Below, piece by piece: positions 45,393-55,362 of a stretch of DNA of 64,000 nucleotides (positions are counted from its first letter, which is position 1; every line of letters starts with the position of its first letter). Source of the DNA: Marinomonas vulgaris (GTDB lineage: Bacteria > Pseudomonadota > Gammaproteobacteria > Pseudomonadales > Marinomonadaceae); contig NZ_JAGSSV010000004.1 of assembly GCF_018145875.1 (NCBI RefSeq), forward strand, positions 62,001 through 126,000, written 5' to 3'. The translations under genes were made by a program, and so were the position numbers. Below the pieces are notes generated by a model. That model worked only from the letters and a program-made list of their open reading frames with translations. It was not told where the DNA came from and ran no database searches.

Positions 45393-47612
45393 TTACAGTG
45401 ACGCTAGTGCTGTATTGAAGGTGTTACTTGGACGCATGATCTTAGCTACTTCTGCAAGATCGATGTGGTAGTAGCCACTTAGACCGGCAGGTTTGCCTTG
45501 AACCGCGGCTAATTCAGCAACAATCGCCGCTTCTTTCTCAGCCAACTCTTTTGCTAATGGCGCAAACTTCGCTGCAAGTTCAGCGTTGTCAGTTTGTGCT
45601 GCTAGCTCTTGAGCCCAGTACATAGCTAGGTAGAAATGGCTACCACGGTTGTCCAATTCACCGGCTTTACGAGAAGGTGATTTGTTAGTGTCCAATAGTT
45701 TGCCTGTTGCTTTATCTAGGCAAGCGGCCAAGATTTTCGCTTTTTCGTTGTTGTGCTTGATGCCCAACTCTTCAAAAGACACAGCTACCGCCAAGAACTC
45801 ACCAAGAGAATCCCAACGTAGGTGGTTCTCTTCCATAAGCTGCTGAACGTGCTTAGGTGCTGAACCGCCTGCACCTGTTTCATACATGCCGCCGCCTTCA
45901 AGCATAGGCACGATAGACAACATTTTGGCAGAGGTACCCAATTCTAGGATTGGGAACAAATCTGTTAGGTAATCACGTAGGATGTTACCGGTTACCGAAA
46001 TAGTATCTTTACCACGAATAATGCGTTCCATAGAGAAGCGAATAGCATCGTTGTAATTCATGATGCGAATGTCTAGGCCATTTGTGTCATGCTCTTGTAG
46101 GTAAAGTTCGACTTTCTTGCGAAGCTCATTATCGTGTGCACGTTCTTCTTCTAGCCAGAAAACCGCTGGAGTGTCTGATTGACGAGCACGAGTTACGCCC
46201 AGTTTCACCCAGTCGCGAATTGGTGCGTCTTTAGTTTGGCAAGCACGCCAGATGTCGCCTTTCTCAACATCGTGTTGCATTAGTACGTTGCCTGCAGCGT
46301 CAACAACGCGCATCACACCGTCTTCTTTCAACTCGAATGTTTTGTCATGAGATCCGTATTCTTCTGCTTTTTGTGCCATTAAACCAACGTTTGGCACCGT
46401 GCCCATGGTAACGGGATCAAAAGCACCATTGGTTTTACAAAAATTGATGGTTTCTTGGTAAATGCGTGCGTAAGTGCTGTCTGGAATAACCGCTTTCGCA
46501 TCGTGTGCTTTGCCATCACGGCCCCACATTTTACCAGAGTTACGGATCATTGCTGGCATGGACGCATCAACGATGACATCGCTTGGTACGTGTAGGTTAG
46601 TAATGCCTTTATCAGAATCAACCATCGCCAATTCTGGGCGAGTAGCGTAACAGGCTTCGATGGCTTGTTTGATTTCTTCTTGCTGCGCTTCAGGCAAGCT
46701 TTGAATTTTATCGTAAACGCTGCCTAAACCGTTGTTTGGGTTTACGCCGATTTCTTTGAACAAATCACCGTATTTTTCGAACACATCTTTAAAGAAAACG
46801 GTAACGGCGTGGCCAAAGACGATAGGGTGAGACACCTTCATCATAGTGGCTTTTAAGTGAACAGACCACATGATGTTGTCTGCTTTGGCTTCTTCTAGGG
46901 ATTTTTCAAAGAAAGCGCGCAACTTAGTGCAGCTGATTTTCATGCTGTCGATGATTTCGCCTTCAAGAACAGGCAAAGATTTTTTCACATCAACAGAGCC
47001 GTCTTTGGCAACGAATTCAATGTTAATGGTTTGAGCAGAAGGCATGGTGACAGACTGCTCAGAAGAGTAGAAATCGCCATCACGCATATAATCGGCATGA
47101 GAAATAGACGTTTTGCTCCATTTACCCATAGAGTGTGGGTTTTTACGAGCGAAGCCTTTTACTGCCGCTGGCGCACGACGGTCTGAGTTACCTTGACGCA
47201 AAACTGGGTTTACTGCAGAGCCAAGCACTTTTGAGTAGCGAGCCTGAATGTCTTTGTCTTCGTCTGATTGTGGGTTTTCTGGGTAGTTAGGGAGATCATA
47301 GCCTTGTGCGTTCAGTTCTTTAATCGCCGCGTAAAGTTGTGGCAAAGAAGCACTGATGTTTGGCAATTTCACGATATTCGCTTCAGGGTTAGCGGTTAAA
47401 TCACCCAAGAATTTTAGGCCGTCTTCTGCTTGTTTGTCAGCAGGTAGGCGATCGGAAAAAGCAGCAAGGATACGGCTTGCTAAAGAAATATCGGTCAACT
47501 CAAGAGAGATGTCGGCTTCTTTTGCGAAAGCGCTAAAGATAGGAAGCAAGGATGCGGTTGCTAATGCTGGTGCTTCATCGGTCAATGTATAGTAGATGGT
47601 TTGTTTTGACAT
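45393..47612 (-). CDS. icd: Monomeric NADP-dependent isocitrate dehydrogenase
   Basis: This enzyme oxidises isocitrate to 2-oxoglutarate in the TCA cycle. At 739 residues it belongs to the monomeric 80-kDa class, not the 416-residue homodimer class. Family segments are [72 protein letters not shown] and [18 protein letters not shown]. It is monocistronic. It lies between hflD and purB, which adjoin in E. coli. Confidence 0.95.
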   Translation of the reverse strand: MSKQTIYYTLTDEAPALATASLLPIFSAFAKEADISLELTDISLASRILAAFSDRLPADKQAEDGLKFLGDLTANPEANIVKLPNISASLPQLYAAIKELNAQGYDLPNYPENPQSDEDKDIQARYSKVLGSAVNPVLRQGNSDRRAPAAVKGFARKNPHSMGKWSKTSISHADYMRDGDFYSSEQSVTMPSAQTINIEFVAKDGSVDVKKSLPVLEGEIIDSMKISCTKLRAFFEKSLEEAKADNIMWSVHLKATMMKVSHPIVFGHAVTVFFKDVFEKYGDLFKEIGVNPNNGLGSVYDKIQSLPEAQQEEIKQAIEACYATRPELAMVDSDKGITNLHVPSDVIVDASMPAMIRNSGKMWGRDGKAHDAKAVIPDSTYARIYQETINFCKTNGAFDPVTMGTVPNVGLMAQKAEEYGSHDKTFELKEDGVMRVVDAAGNVLMQHDVEKGDIWRACQTKDAPIRDWVKLGVTRARQSDTPAVFWLEEERAHDNELRKKVELYLQEHDTNGLDIRIMNYNDAIRFSMERIIRGKDTISVTGNILRDYLTDLFPILELGTSAKMLSIVPMLEGGGMYETGAGGSAPKHVQQLMEENHLRWDSLGEFLAVAVSFEELGIKHNNEKAKILAACLDKATGKLLDTNKSPSRKAGELDNRGSHFYLAMYWAQELAAQTDNAELAAKFAPLAKELAEKEAAIVAELAAVQGKPAGLSGYYHIDLAEVAKIMRPSNTFNTALASL

Positions 47613-47864
47613 GTATTTCCCCTAACATTTCAGGCTGTTGGCCCATTGAATCGAAGATGACTTTTAGTCGCCTTTCGCTGCTGTACATGACCTGTTCACG
47701 TCGCCATGATCAGGCCAAAAATTTGCTCGATATACTACCTAAAAAAGCAAGATAGAGATATCGGCTCTCAGATATACTCAAAATTGATTTGAATTATTCG
47801 CTAGTATTTTCTTTGTTCTGATATTAACTCTTTGTTGTGAAAGTAATTATTTACAAACACTGGT

Positions 47865-48494
47865 TTAGCGACGAGCATCGAGCGCAGCCAATAAGGCTTT
47901 GCGCTTAAAAATCAAATGCCAACGCTTGCCGCCCAATTGACGCCACAGCATAGCAGCGCGAATGCCAGCCATAAAAATCGCGCGAACTTGATTGGCGATT
48001 TGCGGTTGCTGTAAATGACGACTATCGCCACGAACCTGAATACGAAAAGATAACTTGCTCAAGGTGTCTTGATACATTCCAGACACAGACGCCACCATAT
48101 TTTCGTGTAAAACACTGTCGTAGTGGGCTTTTTTCTGTTCAATTTGAGCGATTCTCTGCCCTATGGTGGACAGCATATCAGGCTCTTTTGACAGTTTGTT
48201 TTCTAGGTGAATCAAACTTAGAGCATAACGCAAGGTGTCTGGATTGACGCGGCTGCGCTCTTTGCCCAACGCATCACGAGCAATATTGCGACCTAGGGCT
48301 AGGTTGCTTTGACAATCCCATTGGCCGCCGTAAATGTCTTCGGTAGAAGAAGCATTAACCATCAGTAGACTGTTCAGCATGGGTTCTAAACTGGCATTGT
48401 CTACTTGTCCCGTTTTGGCCAACACGGCGACCAATTCAGCCGCCTGAAACACGGCGGATAGGGCGATGGTTTGCTCTTTTTCTCGGCTACTCAT
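47865..48494 (-). CDS. hflD: HflD (high-frequency lysogenisation protein homologue)
   Basis: A 209-residue all-helical protein. The E. coli homologue is a peripheral membrane protein that binds the lambda CII activator; its normal cell role is unclear. It opens SSREKEQTIALSAVFQAAELVAVLAKTG, the family's start, and ends with IRAAMLWRQLGGKRWHLIFKRK. It begins 29 nt after the mnmA stop, the conserved mnmA-hflD arrangement. No terminator is evident in the 252-bp gap to icd. Confidence 0.9.
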   Translation of the reverse strand: MSSREKEQTIALSAVFQAAELVAVLAKTGQVDNASLEPMLNSLLMVNASSTEDIYGGQWDCQSNLALGRNIARDALGKERSRVNPDTLRYALSLIHLENKLSKEPDMLSTIGQRIAQIEQKKAHYDSVLHENMVASVSGMYQDTLSKLSFRIQVRGDSRHLQQPQIANQVRAIFMAGIRAAMLWRQLGGKRWHLIFKRKALLAALDARR

Positions 48495-48523
48495 GTCTCG
48501 TTCTCTTTGGGTAAGGTGGTTGA

Positions 48524-49654
48524 TTATTTATTAAACGCCACATTAATGATGCCGCCACCAAGACAGATGTCGTCGAGGTAGAAAACCACCGATTGACCTG
48601 GTGTCACAGCGCGCTGTGGCTCGACAAAAGACACTTCGATGCGTCCGTCTGCTAGTTCTTCTATGGTACATTCTTGGTCTGGCTGGCGATAACGACACTT
48701 TGCTTTGCAGGTCAGTGGTAGGGAAGGTTTCTCGCGAGCGACCCAGTCAAAACCATCGGCAATCAGGTGAGTTTTGAACAAGGATTCATGCTGGCCGCCT
48801 TGGGTGACGATCAAGACATTGCGATCGAGATCTTTTTCCACCACATACCAAGGGTCGTCGGAATAATTGGCCAAACCGCCGATGCCTAAGCCTTGGCGCT
48901 GACCTATGGTGTGGTACATCAAACCGTGGTGACGGGCGATTTTATCCCCTTCGAGGGTTTCGATGTCGCCAGGTTGAGCTGGCAAGTACTGCTCTAAAAA
49001 GTCTTTAAAGCGACGTTCGCCGATAAAGCAAATGCCGGTGCTGTCTTTTTTGTTGTGAGTGATCAGCTCGTATTCTTCGGCTAGGCGTCTTACTTCTGGC
49101 TTTTCTAATTCGCCTACTGGAAATAGGGTTTTGGCGATTTCGTCTTTGCCGACGGCGTATAAAAAGTAGCTTTGATCTTTGTTGCCGTCTAGGCCTTTGA
49201 GTAACAAGGGCTCGCCCTGTTCGTTTTTACCACGACGCACATAGTGACCTGTCGCAATAAAATCGGCATTTAATGCCATGGCGTACTCTAAAAAGGCTTT
49301 GAACTTGATTTCTTTGTTGCACAAAATATCTGGGTTAGGGGTGCGTCCCGCTTTGTATTCTTCCAGAAAATGCTCGAATACATTGTCCCAGTATTCAGCG
49401 GCAAAGTTCGCCGTGTGCAACTTAATGCCAAGCTTGTCAGACACCGCTTGTGCATCGGCTAGGTCTTCTTTAGCGGTGCAGTATTCCGTGCCGTCGTCTT
49501 CGTCCCAGTTTTTCATGAAAAGACCTTCCACCTGGTAGCCCTGTTTCATCAAAATAAGCGCTGAGACAGAGGAGTCGACACCACCAGACATGCCCACAAT
49601 GACTTTTTTATCGTGATTGGCTGGTTGATTCGTTAGGTATTGGTTTTCATTCAT
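48524..49654 (-). CDS. mnmA: tRNA-specific 2-thiouridylase
   Basis: This enzyme installs the sulfur of 2-thiouridine at the wobble position of Lys, Glu and Gln tRNAs, receiving it from a Tus-type relay. The PP-loop [11 protein letters not shown] lies near residue 20. The catalytic pair of cysteines is in [12 protein letters not shown] (near 108) and [11 protein letters not shown] (near 210). The length of 376 residues is normal. It lies downstream of nudJ (69-nt gap) and before hflD. Confidence 0.95.
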   Translation of the reverse strand: MNENQYLTNQPANHDKKVIVGMSGGVDSSVSALILMKQGYQVEGLFMKNWDEDDGTEYCTAKEDLADAQAVSDKLGIKLHTANFAAEYWDNVFEHFLEEYKAGRTPNPDILCNKEIKFKAFLEYAMALNADFIATGHYVRRGKNEQGEPLLLKGLDGNKDQSYFLYAVGKDEIAKTLFPVGELEKPEVRRLAEEYELITHNKKDSTGICFIGERRFKDFLEQYLPAQPGDIETLEGDKIARHHGLMYHTIGQRQGLGIGGLANYSDDPWYVVEKDLDRNVLIVTQGGQHESLFKTHLIADGFDWVAREKPSLPLTCKAKCRYRQPDQECTIEELADGRIEVSFVEPQRAVTPGQSVVFYLDDICLGGGIINVAFNK

Positions 49655-49723
49655 GACCGATTATTTCTCATTAAGCGAAGAGGACGAACCTCGGTAAATT
49701 GGATGGCGCATTGTACTGTATTT

Positions 49724-50215
49724 TTACGATGTCGGCATGGGAGATAAATAACGGTCCGACAAAAAATCTAAGGCAATAATGGGGTTGTTTTGCGAATCTT
49801 CAATGCAGGTTTTAATTAATGGGCTGCGATGGGGTAGGGCCATTATTTCAGCGTAGGTAAGCCAATGGCTAGATACTATATCGTCATCCAGTGGCTCGTT
49901 GGTTTCATTAAGCGGCTCGCATACAAAACACAAACGATGGTAAGTGTCTGCACCTTCAAATGGCGTAAAGGCATAAAGTCCTAGTAAACCGACGGGTTTG
50001 ACGAGCCAACCAGATTCTTCTCTGGTTTCGCGTATTACGGCTTCTATAGCACTTTCGTTATTTTCGATGTGTCCGGCGGGCTGGTTGAGCACGAGTTTGC
50101 CGTCCTGCCACTCCTTGACCATGAGATACCGTGTTTCTTGGGGTGTCGCTCCGTCTTTTTTGATCAGTGCGGCGACGGTCAGATGAGGCAGTCTTCCTCT
50201 TTCTTTGTTGCTCAA
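49724..50215 (-). CDS. nudJ: NudJ-like NUDIX hydrolase
   Basis: A 163-residue NUDIX phosphatase; E. coli NudJ hydrolyses thiamine and nucleoside diphosphates and triphosphates. The NUDIX box is visible as GHIENNESAIEAVIRETREESGW (residues 46-68), with QPAGH before it. The preferred start is TTG at 50215: GAGG lies 9 nt upstream, and the protein then begins shortly before the conserved PHLTVAALI strand. The reading frame stays open further upstream to 50302, but that part is low-complexity and runs against the rluE coding frame. It overlaps the end of rluE by 158 nt. Confidence 0.82.
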   Translation of the reverse strand: MSNKERGRLPHLTVAALIKKDGATPQETRYLMVKEWQDGKLVLNQPAGHIENNESAIEAVIRETREESGWLVKPVGLLGLYAFTPFEGADTYHRLCFVCEPLNETNEPLDDDIVSSHWLTYAEIMALPHRSPLIKTCIEDSQNNPIIALDFLSDRYLSPMPTS

Positions 50216-50786
50216 AGTGATTAACCTCGTTGATGAGTTGGTCGGTGGGGGCAATGTGCTGCCATTCGCCCACGGCAGTGTCGTCGATGGTGTAGGGGCC
50301 AATGGCGTAACGAATCAGTCTTAACGTAGGAAAGCCGACGGCGGCCGTCATACGGCGCACCTGACGATTTTTGCCTTCGCGAATTTGCAACGATAGCCAG
50401 CTGGTGGGAATGCTTTCACGAAAACGTACGGGCGGCACTCTGTCCCAAACGGGAGGAGAGGCCATGCGTTCTGCTATGGCGGGTTTGGTTAAGCCATCTT
50501 TTAGCTCGACGCCCTGACGAAGTTGTGTCAGAGCCTCATCAGACAGTTCGCCTTCCACTTGCACCCAGTAGGTTTTAGGCAGCTTAAAATCGGGCGATGC
50601 GATGATGTGCTGAAAAGCGCCTTGGTTGGTGAGCAACAGCAAGCCTTCTGAATCGTAATCGAGACGACCTGCAGGGTAAAAATTCGGCGCCTCTATGTAT
50701 GATGCCAGCGTCTCTTTGTCACCTTCGGCCGAAAATTGGCTGAGTACGCGAAAGGGTTTGTTAAATAAAATTAATGGAGAAGACAT
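50058..50786 (-). CDS. rluE: 23S rRNA pseudouridine synthase RluE
   Basis: This enzyme makes pseudouridine 2457 in 23S rRNA. It belongs to the RsuA family without an S4 domain. The start MSSPLILFNKPFRVLSQF matches the family; the catalytic Asp is in AGRLDYDSEGLLLLTN (near residue 43). KTYWVQVEG and GKNRQVRRMTAAVGFPTLRLIRYAIG follow. The catalytic fold ends near residue 185. About 55 further residues form a strongly basic tail rich in Arg, Lys and Thr. That tail is encoded in the stretch shared with nudJ in another frame. An in-frame start at 50849 is unlikely. Confidence 0.88.
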   Translation of the reverse strand: MSSPLILFNKPFRVLSQFSAEGDKETLASYIEAPNFYPAGRLDYDSEGLLLLTNQGAFQHIIASPDFKLPKTYWVQVEGELSDEALTQLRQGVELKDGLTKPAIAERMASPPVWDRVPPVRFRESIPTSWLSLQIREGKNRQVRRMTAAVGFPTLRLIRYAIGPYTIDDTAVGEWQHIAPTDQLINEVNHFEQQRKRKTASSDRRRTDQKRRSDTPRNTVSHGQGVAGRQTRAQPARRTHRK

Positions 50787-50965
50787 GCACTCTACAAAGG
50801 GTCGAATAAAAATGGGTAAAAATAAGCTGTTTGGGAAATAAGTCGACAAGCAACGTCTTACTTCTCACAGAGGAAATAAGATAGCAAATTCGCTCGAAGT
50901 TGGCGATGCGCCTTTTTATCAGTGCAGCGCATTGTTCTTTTGGTTGGCGTTATTAGTCAGTGCAA

Positions 50966-51175
50966 CTAAGAATCAGTAGGATTAATCCCTATAGCATGCA
51001 AGCCTCTGTCGCCTGGTTCCACATCAAATGTCACGACTTGACCCGCTTTTAAGGTTTTATAGCCTTCTATATTAATGGCCGAATAATGGATGAACAAATC
51101 TTCACTGAACTCTTCAGACACGATAAAACCATAACCTTTAGCATTATTAAACCATTTCACAGAACCTTGATGCAT
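50966..51175 (-). CDS. cspD: Cold-shock-domain protein CspD
   Basis: A 69-residue single cold-shock domain that binds single-stranded nucleic acid. E. coli CspD inhibits replication in stationary phase. RNP1-like GSVKWFNNAKGYGFI and RNP2-like DLFIHYSAI are intact. The ATG at 51175 has AAGGAG 6 nt upstream; an ATG at 51193 is too far out for the family. It is divergent from clpS with about 270 bp between, the same cspD-clpS-clpA arrangement as in E. coli and Pseudomonas. Confidence 0.93.
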   Translation of the reverse strand: MHQGSVKWFNNAKGYGFIVSEEFSEDLFIHYSAINIEGYKTLKAGQVVTFDVEPGDRGLHAIGINPTDS

Positions 51176-51443
51176 GAGTGACTCCTTATTCATTCGGCAC
51201 AGTAAACGTCGTTTTCATGGTGCAGCTTACAAAATAGGTGCAAACTGTTTTGAGCAAATCGGTGTTAGAATTTCATCTAAGCACATTGATTACACATTTG
51301 AACGCCTCTATAAAAGAGCGTAGAAGCCCTTTTCGTATTTGTAAAATTCAAATGGTAATCTTTAAGCTAGAAAACCACGTACATAAGTAGTAACAGCTCA
51401 GTTTGAGCTTGTTATGGACAAAAAGTAGCCTCAGAGGCATGGG

Positions 51444-51794
51444 ATGATTACAGATCAACTAATTAAATTCGTATCTGAAGACGATGACCAATTCGGCCAT
51501 TCAAACATTGCGATTGCACCACAAGAGATAGAGTTAACACCGCCATCTATGTATCAAGTAGTGATTTTTAATGACGACTATACGCCAATGGATTTTGTCG
51601 TATTTGTGTTACAACGGTTTTTTTCTATGGATGCAGAGAAGGCTAATCAGGTAATGTTAGAAGTACATATGAAAGGGAAAGGCGTTTGTGGCGTTTATTC
51701 TTTTGATATTGCTGAAACAAAAGTAGCCATGGTACAAGAGTTCGTGAAGCAAAATGAGCACCCCTTAATGTGTGACCTACAAAAGGTCGACTGA
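51444..51794 (+). CDS. clpS: ClpS adaptor of the N-end rule
   Basis: A 116-residue adaptor that delivers substrates with destabilising N-terminal residues to ClpAP. The binding pocket shows in [20 protein letters not shown] (near residue 37) and in [24 protein letters not shown]. The N-terminal tail of about 30 residues is long enough to engage ClpA. It lies 20 nt before clpA, in one operon. An imperfect hairpin (51392-51412) in the leader may be part of its 5' UTR. Confidence 0.95.
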   Translation: MITDQLIKFVSEDDDQFGHSNIAIAPQEIELTPPSMYQVVIFNDDYTPMDFVVFVLQRFFSMDAEKANQVMLEVHMKGKGVCGVYSFDIAETKVAMVQEFVKQNEHPLMCDLQKVD

Positions 51795-51814
51795 TTCAGA
51801 GCGAGGGAATAGCA

Positions 51815-54070
51815 ATGTTAGATAAAGAACTAGAGCAAACCCTAAACACAGCGTTTAAAGCGGCGCGTGACAAGCGCCATGAATTCATGACAGTAGAGCA
51901 TTTATTACTGGCTCTCATCGATAACCACGCCGCTTCTAGTGTGTTAAAAGCGTGCGGCGTGAATCTAGACACTTTGGGCAAAGAGCTTGAAGAATTCATC
52001 GACAGCACTACGCCATTAATTCCAGACGATGACGACGAACGAGAAGTTCAGCCGACGCTGGGTTTTCAGCGGGTTCTGCAACGTGCCGTGTTTCATGTGC
52101 AATCTTCTGGTAAGCGTGAAGTGACGGGCGCCAATGTGCTGGTGGCTATTTTTAGTGAACAAGAAAGTCAAACCGTTTACCTGCTTAAACGCCACGGCGT
52201 TGCTCGTATCGACGTGGTGAATTTCGTCGCCCATGGTATTTCTAAATCAGGTGATGGGGCTTCACAGGACATGGAAGGCGAAGAGGAAACGGATGAAACT
52301 ACAACCGCTCCTTTGCAAAAATTCGCCACCAACCTTAATGAAGAAGCCAAAGCCGGTAAGATCGATAAACTTATTGGTCGTGAATACGAAGTAGAGCGAG
52401 TCATTCAAACCTTGTCTCGTCGTCGTAAAAACAATCCATTGTTAGTGGGTGAGTCTGGCGTCGGTAAAACCGCTATTGCGGAAGGTTTGGCCAAACGCAT
52501 CGTAGACGGACAAGTGCCAGATGTGATCGCCGATGGCGTGGTGTATTCCTTAGATTTGGGTGCCTTGCTTGCTGGAACAAAATACCGTGGCGATTTTGAA
52601 AAACGCCTCAAACAATTGTTGGGTGAGTTGAAAAAACTACCGAATGCGATTTTGTTTATCGATGAGATTCACACCATTATAGGTGCAGGTGCATCATCGG
52701 GCGGTGTGATGGACGCATCTAATCTGCTTAAACCAGTATTAAGCTCTGGCGGTTTGCGCTGCATCGGTTCAACGACGTTTCAAGAGTTTCGTGGTGTGTT
52801 TGAGAAAGACCATGCTTTGGCGCGTCGTTTCCAAAAAGTTGATGTGAATGAGCCGAGCGTCGACGACACCTACCAAATCCTCAAAGGCATCATTGGCGCC
52901 TTTGAAGATCACCATCAGGTAAAATACGAAGAGCCAGCCTTGCTTGCGGCAGCGGAATTGGCGCAACGCTATGTACCAGATCGTCATATGCCAGACAAAG
53001 CCATTGACGTTGTCGATGAAGCAGGGGCCTTTCAGCGTCTTCAGCCAGCAGATTCCCGTAAAGGGGTCATCACCGTAGCGGACATTGAAGACATCGTCTC
53101 TAAGATTGCTCGTGTGCCAGTACGAGCGGTGAACTCCGACGACAAACAAGTGTTGTCTAATCTTGAGCGCAACTTAAAAATGGTGGTGTTCGGTCAAGAT
53201 AACGCCATTGATGCCTTGTCTGCGGCGATTAAATTGTCACGAGCAGGTTTAAAAGCCGAACAGAAGCCGATTGGTTCTTTCTTAATGGCTGGGCCTACTG
53301 GGGTGGGCAAAACCGAAGTCACCAAGCAATTGGCAAAGCAGCTTGGTTTGGAGCTTATTCGTTTCGATATGTCGGAATACATGGAGCGTCATGCGGTTTC
53401 TCGTCTTATCGGTGCGCCACCAGGTTACGTGGGGTTTGACCAAGGCGGCTTATTAACAGAAGCGGTCACTAAGAATCCTCACAGTGTGGTCTTGTTGGAC
53501 GAAATAGAAAAAGCGCATCCAGAAGTCTTTAATTTGCTTTTGCAGGTAATGGATCACGGTACCTTGACAGACAACAATGGGCGCAAAGCGGATTTCCGTA
53601 ATGTGATCTTGGTGATGACATCGAATGCTGGCGCAGAAGAACTGGCCCGCCGCTCGATTGGTTTCTCTAGTCAGGATAACTCAACGGATGGTATGGAAGT
53701 GATCAATCGTACTTTCACCCCAGAGTTCAGAAACCGCTTAGATGCGGTGATTCAATTCCAGCAACTTGACGAACGCATTATCTTTAATGTGGTTGATAAG
53801 TTCTTGGTTGAACTTCAAGCGCAGTTGGACCCTAAAGGTGTGTTGTTAGAAGTGTCTGACACGGCTCGTGGTTGGTTGGCGAACAAGGGATACGATCGTC
53901 AAATGGGCGCACGACCTATGGCTCGTGTGATCCAAGAGCATCTGAAGAAGCCTTTAGCGGATCTTATCTTGTTTGGTGATTTAAGCGAAGGTGGTCATGT
54001 GAAAGTGGCGCTAGATGAGAAGAGCGATGAGTTACTGTTTGATGTCATCAAAGAAGCGGTTGTTCATTGA
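51815..54070 (+). CDS. clpA: ATP-dependent Clp protease ATP-binding subunit ClpA
   Basis: A 751-residue HSP100 unfoldase that feeds the ClpP protease. The N-terminal domain (1-145) starts MLDKELEQTLNTAFKAARDKRHEFMTVEHLLLAL (seen over residues 1-34). The first AAA+ module has GESGVGKT (about 212-219) and LFIDEIHT. The second has GPTGVGKT (about 493-500) and LLDEIEKAHPEVFN. The length matches E. coli ClpA (758). It is co-transcribed with clpS and ends at a bidirectional terminator shared with infA. Confidence 0.96.
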   Translation: MLDKELEQTLNTAFKAARDKRHEFMTVEHLLLALIDNHAASSVLKACGVNLDTLGKELEEFIDSTTPLIPDDDDEREVQPTLGFQRVLQRAVFHVQSSGKREVTGANVLVAIFSEQESQTVYLLKRHGVARIDVVNFVAHGISKSGDGASQDMEGEEETDETTTAPLQKFATNLNEEAKAGKIDKLIGREYEVERVIQTLSRRRKNNPLLVGESGVGKTAIAEGLAKRIVDGQVPDVIADGVVYSLDLGALLAGTKYRGDFEKRLKQLLGELKKLPNAILFIDEIHTIIGAGASSGGVMDASNLLKPVLSSGGLRCIGSTTFQEFRGVFEKDHALARRFQKVDVNEPSVDDTYQILKGIIGAFEDHHQVKYEEPALLAAAELAQRYVPDRHMPDKAIDVVDEAGAFQRLQPADSRKGVITVADIEDIVSKIARVPVRAVNSDDKQVLSNLERNLKMVVFGQDNAIDALSAAIKLSRAGLKAEQKPIGSFLMAGPTGVGKTEVTKQLAKQLGLELIRFDMSEYMERHAVSRLIGAPPGYVGFDQGGLLTEAVTKNPHSVVLLDEIEKAHPEVFNLLLQVMDHGTLTDNNGRKADFRNVILVMTSNAGAEELARRSIGFSSQDNSTDGMEVINRTFTPEFRNRLDAVIQFQQLDERIIFNVVDKFLVELQAQLDPKGVLLEVSDTARGWLANKGYDRQMGARPMARVIQEHLKKPLADLILFGDLSEGGHVKVALDEKSDELLFDVIKEAVVH

Positions 54071-54098
54071 TTAGTCTGCTAACGGGCTGATTGTTTAA

Positions 54099-54137
54099 GA
54101 CATAAAAAAACCGGATTGAATCCGGTTTTTTTATGTC
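54099..54137. terminator. Bidirectional terminator between clpA and infA
   Basis: 17-bp perfect arms, GACATAAAAAAACCGGA (54099-54115) against its complement (54121-54137), with a 5-nt loop. A and T runs on both sides serve the convergent clpA and infA. Confidence 0.92.
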
Positions 54138-54171
54138 TTCTGCTTACACTATTGCTAGGCAATAAAGCAAA

Positions 54172-54390
54172 TTAGCGAGCGCGGTAAACGATACGGCCTT
54201 TTGAAAGATCGTAAGGTGTTAATTCAACTTTTACCTTGTCGCCAGTCAAAATACGAATGTAGTTTTTACGCATTTTTCCAGAGATATGTGCAATTACAAC
54301 GTGTCCGTTTTCTAGCTCGACACGGAACATGGTATTAGGCAACGTATCAATGATAGTGCCCTCCATTTCTAAGCCTTCTTCTTTTGCCAC
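54172..54390 (-). CDS. infA: Translation initiation factor IF-1
   Basis: The 72-residue S1/OB-fold factor binds the ribosomal A site during initiation. The sequence is nearly the universal one: [19 protein letters not shown], ending in [10 protein letters not shown]. It is in the clpA-infA-aat neighbourhood. The 228-bp gap to aat holds no tRNA-Ser, unlike E. coli, where serW lies there. Confidence 0.97.
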   Translation of the reverse strand: MAKEEGLEMEGTIIDTLPNTMFRVELENGHVVIAHISGKMRKNYIRILTGDKVKVELTPYDLSKGRIVYRAR

Positions 54391-54618
54391 AATATGTGTC
54401 CTATGGTGTTAACTTTCTATAGTTTAGTAGACGCCGACCATGTCATATTCGAAGGTCTACAGACGAAGAAGAAAAGTGTTCCTCTTGGTCGAATGAGCGC
54501 TAAATGTCTACATCATTACGGTGTATTTAGCGACGTCTGAATTTTGATCGAGCGTATTTTGCCTAAAAAAGCGCCGTAAGGCAAATACACTTGCGCATTT
54601 ACACGGGCTATTTTTCTA

Positions 54619-55362
54619 TTAGATAGGCTGCTTTTGCTGTTTTTCACCTATCTCGATGAGCATGTAGTTTTTAGTTGGTTCGGGGATTAAGCGATCTAAA
54701 GCATCACAGAATTGCGCTCGTGACAGATTCTTTGCACCAAGAGACAGCAGGTGATCAGATTCCACCTGACAGTCGATAAGCTGTATTTGGCACGTTTGAG
54801 CAAGATCGCAAAACACTTTCAATGCCACTTTGGAGGCGTTGGGCTGCAAAGAAAACATCGACTCGCCAAAAAAGAGATTGCCCATGGCGACGCCGTAAAA
54901 CCCTCCCACCAAGGCAGTATTTTGCCATATTTCAATGGAATGAGCGTATCCGAGACGATGAAGCTGAGTGTAGGCCTGTTTGATGTCGTTTGAAATCCAA
55001 GTGCCTTCCTTATCGGCTCGTAGCGCCGCGCAGTGGTCAATAACTGTCTCAAAGTCTTGGTTTACGGAAAAAGACCAGTTTCCATTTCTTAACGCTTTTT
55101 TGAGCGATTTTGAGGCATGAAAATCAGAGGGCACCAGAGTGCAGCGTTCACCAGGGTGCCACCACAAAATAGGGTCTGGGTCGCTAAACCAAGGGAAAAA
55201 ACCTTTACTGTAAAGATGTAAAAGTCGGTCGGTAGAAAGGTCCCCCCCTACGGCAGACAAGCCTTCAGGGTCTTCCAGTGCTTTGTGAGGATCAGGTGTG
55301 TCATAGGGCGACTCTGTCAGTAACACCAGTTCGTGTTGCTCATCGTGTGAAGTATTGGACAT
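54619..55362 (-). CDS. aat: Leucyl/phenylalanyl-tRNA--protein transferase
   Basis: This enzyme adds Leu or Phe to proteins with N-terminal Arg or Lys, marking them for ClpS-ClpAP, whose genes are close by. Family segments are GLSAVGGDLSTDRLLHLYSKGFFPWF, PILWWHPGERCTL and LVGGFYGVAMGNLFFGESMFS. The ATG at 55362 gives 247 residues, near the norm of about 235. The frame continues upstream to 55545 but encodes a hydrophobic, Phe-rich stretch unlike any Aat, so that is rejected. Confidence 0.94.
   Translation of the reverse strand: MSNTSHDEQHELVLLTESPYDTPDPHKALEDPEGLSAVGGDLSTDRLLHLYSKGFFPWFSDPDPILWWHPGERCTLVPSDFHASKSLKKALRNGNWSFSVNQDFETVIDHCAALRADKEGTWISNDIKQAYTQLHRLGYAHSIEIWQNTALVGGFYGVAMGNLFFGESMFSLQPNASKVALKVFCDLAQTCQIQLIDCQVESDHLLSLGAKNLSRAQFCDALDRLIPEPTKNYMLIEIGEKQQKQPI

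Noticed and set aside
54391..54618. Possible tRNA-Ser between infA and aat, as in E. coli
   Set aside because: No tRNA cloverleaf or conserved T-loop could be found; only weak inverted repeats occur (around 54499-54533 and 54552-54588).
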